From Oceanobacter mangrovi (GTDB lineage: Bacteria; Pseudomonadota; Gammaproteobacteria; Pseudomonadales; Oceanobacteraceae), in the NCBI RefSeq assembly GCF_019740315.1, contig NZ_JAHXZR010000001.1, forward strand, positions 248,001 to 312,000: 64,000 nt of DNA, written 5' to 3'. Within the stretch, counting starts at the first letter, position 1, and each line of letters starts with the position of its first letter. The translations under genes and the position numbers were made by a program. The notes under the pieces are model-generated. The model saw only the letters and a program-made list of their open reading frames with translations. It was not told the DNA's origin and did not search any database. This document shows positions 52,394 through 62,800 of this stretch, piece after piece.

Positions 52394-53821
52394 ATGAAAA
52401 GTAAAAATACTGCACAGCCGTTTGAAGATACAGGCCTGCTGACCCGATACCTGGTTGACGACCGTTTTGTTCGTTACCGTGCTACCCGTCGGGCGACGGT
52501 TAAATATCTGCGTTTGCTGGAGAAGCACGGCGACGTGCCGGAAGCCTTGCAGCGTAAGGCGATTCGGGATCTGAAGAAATCTTTCTCCCGCTATCCCTGG
52601 TTTGGCCGGGTTGCCAGCAGCCTGACGTTTGCCACCTTTTTGATGTTTGTGCAGGGCCAGAACGCCTGGGCGTCGGCACAAATGGAAGATGCGACGGCGC
52701 AAAAGCTGGATCGCCAGATTGCTGGCTATGCCCAGGCCATCGCGGTCGATAGCGCAAAAAGACCTGAGGTTAATTGGCTTGAGCCGCTGAGTTTGCCTGC
52801 CCGCAGTCATGATCCGCTGGCTATTGGTAATGCGGATATGCCGAAGAAACAGCTGTTGCATCTGGTTTCAGCCAGGGCGGATTCAGGGGATGGTCTCGCT
52901 GCTGACGACTTTTTTGTCGCCGACAGTCACATCCTTACCGTGATCGACCAGTCAGTACCGGACTGGGAAGACATTTATTACGCCATTACAACCGGTGAAA
53001 TCCTGCTGCTGGACCCACAACAGGATCCGGTGGAACAGATTCTGGGTGCTGTCAGCAAGATGCCCGGGGTTGAGTTAATCAACATTGTGTCGCACGGTCG
53101 GGATGGTGAGATAACGCTGTCGAACCAGCGTATCGACAGCCATGCGCTGGCGTTACAGCAGGATCTCTGGCAGGCCATTGGCCAGCAAATGGACACAGAT
53201 GGCCAAATTCAGGTATTCGGCTGTGAAGTAGCCAGGACGGATGCCGGTAAAAACTTCATTAATGCGTTGGCAACCTCGACCGGTGCCGAGGTTGCGGGCT
53301 CCGTTGACCTTACCGGTGATGCTGGCCAAAGCGGTGACTGGACGCTGGAGTACTTGTCCGGCGGTCGTCAAATGGAAGCCGGTGAATCAGACACTGCCGC
53401 CCTGCAGCTGAGCGCCTTTAATACCGAAAAAATCCTCCGTTACAGCAATGTATTGGTAGATACCACCTATAACTTCAACAGCTTCACCGGTTGTAATGGC
53501 TCGGATTGGAGTGCTCCCTATTCCGCCAGTTGTACGACAACCATTTCTGACCTGACGGCCCGAGGCTTTGGTTCATCATTGCTCGTCGGGGTTTATAACT
53601 CCAACCTGAATACCTATATCGACTCAGATGGCTCTGCGGGTACTGCGGATAAGGTTCTGGCTCTCGGAGGTGGCGGCGTTGGCAGTGCGGGTAGCCCGCG
53701 TTATGTCGAATTCACCAAGAACGACAGCAGCAACTTTGCGGTTACGTCGGTTGATATTGGAATCTGGACCTATCATACGGGTACAGGGGCCGCGCCATAC
53801 GCTGACAATTACAGCCTATGA
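52394..53821 (+). CDS. Giant repeat surface protein, N-terminal fragment (DUF4347), frameshifted
   Basis: The first about 475 codons of a roughly 11 kb gene. An N-terminal basic helical part contains a hydrophobic stretch (about 72-92, SLTFATFLMFVQGQNAWASA) that may act as a signal, long after the start. A DUF4347 domain (about 175-330: VDIGIWTYH comes later; key parts are NIVSHGRDGEITL, VFGCEVARTDAG and AGSVDLTGDAG) is typical of very large RTX/LapA-like surface proteins. The frame stops at 53821, but the homologous continuation is in the frame one base ahead, from about 53790. Start is ATG 52394 (GGATGATTCC upstream) or GTG 52379. Confidence 0.8.
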   Translation: MKSKNTAQPFEDTGLLTRYLVDDRFVRYRATRRATVKYLRLLEKHGDVPEALQRKAIRDLKKSFSRYPWFGRVASSLTFATFLMFVQGQNAWASAQMEDATAQKLDRQIAGYAQAIAVDSAKRPEVNWLEPLSLPARSHDPLAIGNADMPKKQLLHLVSARADSGDGLAADDFFVADSHILTVIDQSVPDWEDIYYAITTGEILLLDPQQDPVEQILGAVSKMPGVELINIVSHGRDGEITLSNQRIDSHALALQQDLWQAIGQQMDTDGQIQVFGCEVARTDAGKNFINALATSTGAEVAGSVDLTGDAGQSGDWTLEYLSGGRQMEAGESDTAALQLSAFNTEKILRYSNVLVDTTYNFNSFTGCNGSDWSAPYSASCTTTISDLTARGFGSSLLVGVYNSNLNTYIDSDGSAGTADKVLALGGGGVGSAGSPRYVEFTKNDSSNFAVTSVDIGIWTYHTGTGAAPYADNYSL

Positions 53822-56800
53822 CAGTGGGAACGCGCAGGTTGGTAGCATCACCGTTAGCCCGGTTTATCGGGATGACTATTATTTGCTGGATTTCAGCAGC
53901 CCGACGGCGGGCTATGTTCGTAACAATGGCTTTTATACTTCCGCGCCAACGATTACCACCAGTGGGTCCTTTACCAGTGCCGCCAAGGTACGTTTCAAAA
54001 TCAATGCGAACACCTTTTATCTCGACGATCTGGTGCTCTCTACTGCCGCGGCGGCCAACAACGCCCCAACCAATATCAGTTTGGGCAACTCATCAATCGA
54101 CGATACATCGACCGCTGCAGCGGCCACGGTTGGTACCTTGTCAACGACCGATGCCGATAGTGGCGACAGCCACAGCTACAGCCTGGTAACCAATGGCGCG
54201 TCTGGCTCGGGCAGTTGTGGCAGTACCGGTGACGATAATAACGCCAGCTTCCAGATCAGTGGCAGTACCTTGCAGACGGCCTCGTCACTGAGTGCCGGTA
54301 GCTACAATGTCTGTATCCAGACCAGCGACGGCACCGATACCTTCCAGAAAACCTTTGCGATTACGGTTAATGACACGACGGATAGTGATGGCAACCTGAC
54401 CGCTTCCGCAGCCGTGGTCGAACCGGTCGGCCTCGACACCACAGTCGATACCTCTGGCGAAGCAGTGGATGTATTCGACTTCACTCTTGCTGATGGCGGT
54501 GGTGGCGACAGTCTGGCGATGGATATCAGCCAGATTGTGCTGAATGTGACGGGCACAGCCTCTGACACGGTGCGTAATCAGATCACCTGGCGGCTGAACG
54601 GTCCGGACGCCAGTAATGTGACCGGTACTTATAACAGCAGCACGGATACCATTACCTTCTCCGGCCTGAGTGTGTCGGTCGCTGACGGCGCGTCAGAAAC
54701 CTACACGGTTAATGCCTATTACAACGACACCAGTAATCTCACCGAAGACCAGACCATTATTCTCAGTATCGACGGTGATACTGATGTGACGACTTCCAGC
54801 AGTGGCACAGCGATGGGGGCGACATCGGCAGTCACCAACGGCAGCGGCACCACCATTGACGTGGTGGCGACCCAGCTGGCCTTTACCACCCAGCCCGCCG
54901 GTTCCACTTCAGGCTCGACACTGACCACCCAACCGGTCGTGACAGCGCAGGATGCCTTTGGCAATACCGACGTTGATTTCAGCGAAGTGGTCAGCGTCAC
55001 TGAGGCCAGCGCCGGAACCTTGTCTGGCACCACATCGGCCAGTGCCAGCACTGGCGTCGCGACCTTTACCGATCTGGTTTACAGTGCCACTGCGGATCAG
55101 CAATCCTTTACTCTGACCGCCAATGATCAGGATGCTGTCGGCAGCGACCTGAATAGTGTCGATTCCAATTCCGTCACCTCCGACGTCGTCGCGACCAAAC
55201 TGTCGTTCAGCACTCAACCAGCACCACTTTCCGTAAGCAGCGGTGTTGCTACGGCGTTGACTACTGTGCCTGTTGTGCAGGCATTGGATGCCAATGACAT
55301 TGTCGATACCGGTTACAGCACCGACATCACCCTCGCTGAGGTCAATGGCGCCGGTTCGGCGACCATAACAGGCACAGGTGATACCGATGGCAGCAGCTCG
55401 ACAGTGAGCCTGACGCCCAGCGCCGGTGTGGCGACTTTTACCGGCCTGACCATCACCTACACCACTTCGGGTTCCGGTAGCGAAACCTTCAACCTGCAAG
55501 CCAGCTCTGGCGCTCTGACCACCGCTAACAGCAGCCAGCTGACGGCGACCAATACTCCAACCGTGACCGATGGCAACATCAGTATTTCCGGTGCCAGCGG
55601 CACGGGAGGTACTTATAAAATTGGCGATACCGTGACCGCCGTGTGGGATAACTCTGGCAGCGGCGACAACAATTCCGGCGTGACAGACGTCAGCGTTGAT
55701 TTCAGCCAGTTTGGCGGTGGCAGCTCGGTAGCTGCCAGTGAAAGTTCCGGCAGCTGGACTGCAACCTACACCATCGTCAGTGGTGCGATTGATACCAGCA
55801 ATCGTAATGTTTCCGTGACCGCCACCAACAGCAATGGTCCAACCACCACAGCGGATACCACCAATGCCACCGTGGATAACATCGCACCGACCGTCACCGA
55901 TGCCAACCTGAGTATTTCGGGGGCTTCCGGCACCGGCGGTGCCTATAAAACGGGCGATACGGTTACCGTCAGCTGGGATAACACCGCCAGTGGCGACAAC
56001 AACAGCGATACCATCAGTGCTGCAACGGTCAACTTCTCCGCCTTTGGTGGCGGTAGTGCCGTGGCCGCCAGCAACAGTTCCGGCAGCTGGACTGCAACCT
56101 ACACCATCGTTGCCGGTGCCATCGACAGCAGCAACCTGAATGTATCGCTGACGGCTACCGACAACGCTGGTAACAGTACGACAACAGCCGATGGCAGCAA
56201 TGCCACGGTGGACAACATTGCGCCAACGCTCACCGATACCAATCTGAGTATCTCCGGTGCCAGCGGCACTGGCGGCGTGTTTATCGCGGGTGACACAGTC
56301 ACTGCCAGCTGGAGCAACACCGCCGGCGGTGACAATAACAGCGATACCATTGCCAGCCTGAGCGTGAATTTCTCGGCCTTTGGTGGCGGTAGCGCAGTTG
56401 CCGCCAGCAACAGCTCTGACAGCTGGACGGCGACCTACACACTGACCGCCGGTTCCGCCAACGGCAGCAACCTGAATATTGCAGCGACTGCTACGGATAA
56501 CGCCGGTAACAGCACCACCACGGCCGATACCAGCAACGCCAGCGCCGATACCAATGCGCCGTCCGGCCATAGCGTCAGCTTTGATGACAGCTCAATCAAT
56601 GCTGCTGAAAGCAGCTCCGCCAGCTTTACCTTTGCCGGTGGCGAGGTGGGTGCTTCCTACAGCTACACCATCAGTTCGTCTGGCGGCGGTACCAATGTGA
56701 CCGGCTCAGGCACGTTGGCGACGGCGACCGATCAGGTTGCCAGTCTGGATTTGTCTGGCCTGGGCGATGGCACACTGACCCTGTCTGTCACCCTGACCGA

Positions 56801-59800
56801 TAGTGCAGGCAACGCAGCGACCGCCGTGACGGACACCAGTACGCTGGATGCCGCAGCGCCGTCCGGCCACAGCGTCAGCTTTGATGACAGCGCGATTAAC
56901 GCCAGCGAAGCCAGTAACAGTAGCTTCACCTTTGCGGCTGGCGAAGTGGGTGCTTCCTACAGCTACACCATCAGTTCCAGTGGCGGTGGCACGAACGTCA
57001 CCGGCTCCGGCACGCTCAGCACCGCGACCGACCAGATTACCAGTCTGGATCTGTCGGGCCTCAGCGACGGCACCCTGACCCTGTCTGTTACTGTGACCGA
57101 CACGGCAGGCAACTCAGCCACGGCGGTGACAGACACCAGCACGCTGGATACCGCAGCGCCAAGTGGCCATAGCGTCAGCTTCGATGATTCTGTGTTGAAT
57201 GCTTCCGAAGCCGGTGCTGCCAGCTTCACCTTCGCGGGTGGCGAAGTCGGTGCTTCGTTCAGCTACAGCATCTCGTCTTCTGGCGGCGGTACCGCAGTCA
57301 CCGGTTCCGGCACGCTGGCCAGTGCGACCGATCAGATTACCGGACTGGATCTGTCTGGCCTGGCGGATGGCACACTGACGCTGACGGTCAGCGTGACCGA
57401 CACGGCTGGCAACTCAGCCACGGCAGTGACGGACACCAGCACGCTGGATGCCACAGCGCCAAGCGGCCACAGCGTCAGCTTCGACGACAGTCTGATTAAC
57501 AGCAGCGAAGCCAGCTTAGCCAGCTTCACCTTTGCGGCTGGCGAAGTGGGGGCTGCCTACAGCTATACCATCAGCTCCAGCGGTGGCGGCACCAATGTCA
57601 CTGGCTCTGGCACGCTGGCAACGGCGGCCGATCAGATTACCGGTCTGGATCTCTCTGGTCTGGGTGATGGCACTTTGACATTGTCGGTGATTCTGACCGA
57701 TACCGCAGGCAATGCGGCAACCGGTGTGACGGACACCAGTACGCTGGATGCCAGCGCGCCGTCCGGTTTCAGTGTGACCCTGAGTGATTCGGTTTATAAC
57801 GCCTCCGAAATCAGCAGTGTGTATTTCACCTTTGCCAACGGCGAGGTGGGCGCTGACTACGAATACAGTTACACCCTCAATGGCATCACGCTGAGTGGTT
57901 TGACCGGCTCGCTGGCCACAGCAACCGACCAAAGTGTTACTACCGACCTGTCTGCCTACGGCGATGGCACGCTGACCTTGCAGGTCACCATGACCGATAG
58001 CGCTGGCAACCTGTCTGTGGTGGCTTCGGACACTGCGACGGTGGATACCACTGCACCGGCCGCTTATGGCATCAGCTTTGACGACAGCCTGATCAACGCC
58101 AGCGAAGCTACCAGTGTCAGCATCAGCATGGCCGGTGCCGAAGTCGGTGCCAGCTACAGCTATGGCATTACCTCCAGCATGGGCGGTACGCCATTGTCTG
58201 GTTCCGGTACCGTGACATCAGCCAGCCAGCAAATCACTGGTCTAGATGTGTCTGCGCTGATGGACGGCACGCTTGAAGTGGCGTTGCAACTGACCGATAG
58301 CGCGGGTAACTCCGGTAGCTCGGTAACCGGCACCAGTACGCTGGATATGACTGCACCATTTGGTCATTTCGTCAGCTTCGACAGTCCATTAATCGGCTCG
58401 GCCGACAACACTGCTGCGAGCTTCAGTTTTGCTGGTGGCGAAGTGGGTGCTTCCTATAGCTACAGCATCAGTTCTTCCGCTGGTGGCACGCCAGTGACTG
58501 GCTCAGGCACTCTGACCAGCGCGACCGATCAGGTAACTGGTATTGACTTGTCCGGGCTCGAAGACGGCACTCTGACGCTGACCGTGGTGGTCACGGACAG
58601 CGCCGATAACGATGCTTTGGAAGTGGGCGATTTCACCCTGCTGGATACCACGCCGCCTAGCCTGGCATCGTCTGTGCCGGCGGATAACGCCACTGATGTG
58701 GCTTACAACAGCACGCTGGTGCTGACCCTGAGTGAGGCGGTTGCGCCAGTGAGTGGCAGCTTCCATCTTTACGATGCCGACGGCGATACCCTGGTGGAAT
58801 CTCTGGCTGTTGGTTCAGGCCAGGTCAGCTTTAACAGCGCAGGCACGGTCATTACCATCACGCCAAGCAGTGACTTTACGCCGACCCACAGCTATTACCT
58901 GTTGGCCGACAGCGGCATTGTGGCGGATATTGCAGCGACTTCATGGGCAGGTATCAGCGACAAGACCGAGCTGAACTTTACGGTCGGTAATAACGCACCG
59001 GTCGGCACTGCCGACAGCAGCACCACCAACGAAGACAACGCGGTTGCTATCGACGTATTGGCTAACGACAGCGATGTGGATTCGACTCTCAACGCCGCCA
59101 GCGTTACCGTCACCAATGCGCCATCTCATGGCTCAACCAGTGTGAACACTGCCAACGGTGTGATCACCTATACGCCAGCGGCGGACTATAACGGCACCGA
59201 TACCTTCGCTTACGCAGTCGACGATATTTATTCCGGTAACTCCGGTGATATCACCGTCACTGTTACTGTGAACCCGGTGAACGACGCACCAGTCGCCGTA
59301 GCCGATACCGCCTCCACGGCGGAAGACACCGAAGTCTCAATCGACGTTGCAGACAACGACACGGACGTGGATAGCGGCGACAGTGTCGATACCGCGACTC
59401 TGACGATTGTTAGTCAGCCAACGCACGGTACTGCCTCGGTGGTGAGTGGGGAAATCCTCTACAACCCGGACGCCGACTTCAACGGCTCCGACAGCCTGAC
59501 CTACCAGATTGATGACCAGAACGGCGCGACCTCCAACGTTGCCACCCTGATCATTAACATCAGTGGGGTTAACGATGCACCGGTCGCAGCTAACGACAGT
59601 TCAACTACCGACGAAGACACTGACGTAGTGATCGACGTATTGGCAAACGACAGTGATATTGACGGCATTCTGGATGTTAGCCAGGTTACGATCATTGCTG
59701 ATCCGACTCACGGCACTGTGGCTGTGGACACCACCAGCGGCGAAATCACCTACAGCCCAACTGCCGACTACAATGGCAGTGACAGCTTCACCTATGTGGT

Positions 59801-62800
59801 GAAAGACAACGAAGACGCCACGTCTAACATTGCTACTGTCAGCCTGACTATCACCTCGGTGAACGACGCACCGGTGGCCAACGATGACAGCGTGACGCTG
59901 ATGGAAGACGCGACCCTCAACATCAACGCACTGGGTAACGATACCGACGTTGACGGCAGCCTCGACATCACAACCGTGGAAATCACCACCGAACCGACCG
60001 AAGGCAGCGCCACCGTCAACAGCGACGGCAGCATTGCCTACACGCCAGCGGCGGACTTCAACGGCAGCGACAGCCTCAGCTATCGGGTGATGGATGATCT
60101 GGGCGAGTGGTCCAACACGGCAACCGTCACCTTGACCATTACAGCGGTCAACGATGCACCGCTGGCCAACGACGATAGTGCCACGACCGATGAAGACACC
60201 GCAGTCACCATCGACGTTGCTGCCAACGACAGTGACATCGACGGCAGCCTGGATCTGACCAGCGTGTTGCTGATCAGTAATGTGTTGCACGGCAACCTGA
60301 TCGACAACGGCGACGGCACCTTGAGCTATACGCCAGATCAGGACTTTTACGGTAGTGACACCTTTGTTTATCAGATCAGTGATAACGAAGCAGCAGCATC
60401 TGAGTCTGCCACGGTGACCATCACGGTGAATCCGGTTAACGACGCACCAGTAATCTCGGGCACGCCAGCCAGCAGCGTATTGGAAGGCGCGACCTTCAGC
60501 TTTACGCCAACGGTTACGGATGTCGACAGCAATACCACGACGCTGGTGTTCAGCCTCAGCGGTCAGCCAGACTGGATGACCATCGACTCGGCGACGGGTG
60601 CTGTGACTGGCACACCACCAGTGGGTTCTGAAGGGGATTACAGCAACATCAGCATCCTGGTGAACGACGGTGGCGATACATTCACAGTCGCGACGTTCAG
60701 TCTGAGTGTGATTGGCGACTTCGATACCGACGGTATTGCCAACTCCGAAGACCCGGATATCGACAACGACGGCATGACCAACGACTACGAAGAGCAATAT
60801 GGCTTCGATCCGTACGACGACAGCGATGCGTTGGAAGACGCCGACGGCGATACCATCAGTAATGCTGACGAAGAAGCGGACGGCACCGATCCAACCGATG
60901 CCGATGACTACTTCGACGAAACTGCGCCAGTGGTGACTGCTCCGGCTGACGTTACGATCGACGCCAATGCACTGTTCACCCGTGTCAGCCTCAGCACCCT
61001 GCTGGGCGATATCGGCGACATCAGTGAACTGACCAGCGATAACGTTGATGGTAGCGGTTGCTGCAATACCGTGGTGGACGACATGACCAATGGCGTCTTG
61101 TTGATGAGTCCTGGCCGCCATGTGGTGACCTATACCGCCACCGACCGTAAGGGCAACGTCGGCACGGCCGAACAAGTGCTGCGGATTCGTCCACTGGTGT
61201 CGTTCAGTCGGGATATCCAGACAGTTGAAGGAGCCACCGCGACCTTTAAGATCCTGCTCAATGGTCCGGCGCCGGATTATCCACTGGAAGTGCCCTTTGT
61301 GATCGCCAGCAGCAGTACCGCTGATAGCGCTGATTACAGCATGGCTGCCAGCAGTGTGACCTTCACCGCGGGTGAAACCAGCGTCAGTATGGATGTCAGT
61401 CTGACTGATGATGGCATTGCCGAAGGCACTGAAATCCTGGTGCTGCAACTTGATGACGATACCAGTAACAGTGAAGATCTGGCGGGTGGTTACGACCCGG
61501 ATAACATAGATATCCACGATATCAATGCCGGTGCGACCAGTCAGTTGACCATCTCAATCAGTGAGGAAAACCTGCCACCGGTGGCGAGCATGACCCTGAA
61601 ACAGGCTGGCAGCAATACCGTGCAGGTCACTCGTAGTGGTGGTCTGCTAACGGCCAGTGTCAGTGCTACGGATCCGAATCCGGGCGATACCCTGAGTTAT
61701 GACTGGAGCAATTCAACCAGCACCCTGGCAGATACCGATGGCAGTCTGACCAACAGCAGTATGGTGATCAATCCGAGCTCACTCAGTTCCGGTCGCTATA
61801 AGGTCGAAGTGAAAGTGACCGACAGTCAGGGAGCGTCGGATGTTGAGCGCATCTACTTCCTGGTGGTGGATGAATTGCCAGATTTGCAAAGCGGCACTGA
61901 CAGCGATGGCGATGGCGTCGACGATGCCGACGAAGGTACCGGCGATGACGACAATGATGGTATCCCGGATTATCTGGACAACATCAGCGCCACCAACCTG
62001 CTGCCAGAACAGGCTCGAACCACCGACTCCTTCCTGGTGGAATGTGATCCGGGCGTACGTTGTCGCCTGGGCCAGTTTGCCATGCAAGGCAGTGGCGGCG
62101 GTGCTCGCTTGAACGAAGACGAGCTTGATCCTCAGGGAGCGGGTAACGACAGCAGCTTCCAGCCAGTCGGCGGTATCTTCGACTTCGAGCTGAACGACCT
62201 GCCGACCTTCGGCCAAAGCGTCAAGGTGGTACTGCCGCAGATCGCTGCGATCCCGGCCGATGCCATCTATCGTAAATATCAGAACGGCAGCTGGAGATCG
62301 TTTGTGACTGACAGCAATAATGAAGTGCACTCGGCTGCCGGTGAGCTGGGCTACTGCCCACCTCCAGGAGACGACAGCTGGGAAGCAGGACTGATCGAAG
62401 GTTATTACTGTGTGCAGCTGACCATCGAAGACGGTGGTCCGAACGATGCTGATGGCGAAGTGAACGGTTCGGTCGAAGACCCGGGTGCGGTATCGGTGCT
62501 GCGGGCGGACCAGTCGCAAGTGGTGGATGTAACCACGTCGGCGCAAAACAGCGGTGGAGCACTGGGGTGGTTGTCGCTGATCGGCCTTGCCGGACTAGCG
62601 GGAGCGGCGCGTAAAGCGCGCCGTTCCCGGCTGGGAGTAGCTTCCCGGTCAGGACGCCTGCACAGCCTGGCCTTGGTTGGTGCCGGAGTGGCAGCAGCAA
62701 GTGCACTGTCGCTGACGGCTCCGCAGACCCATGCCTCGGACTTTGCCGATAAAAGTTACCTTTTCCTCGGCAGTGGTCAGGCCCAGAGCAGTCTCAGTCG

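Noticed and set aside
54909-56570. 553-codon open frame on the minus strand inside the giant gene
   Set aside because: It lies opposite the repeat region, is rich in low-complexity Gly/Ala/Val, and arises from codon bias of the real gene.
59601-61517. 638-codon open frame on the minus strand inside the giant gene
   Set aside because: Antisense shadow of the cadherin-like repeats; its own repeats mirror theirs and it shows no known domain.
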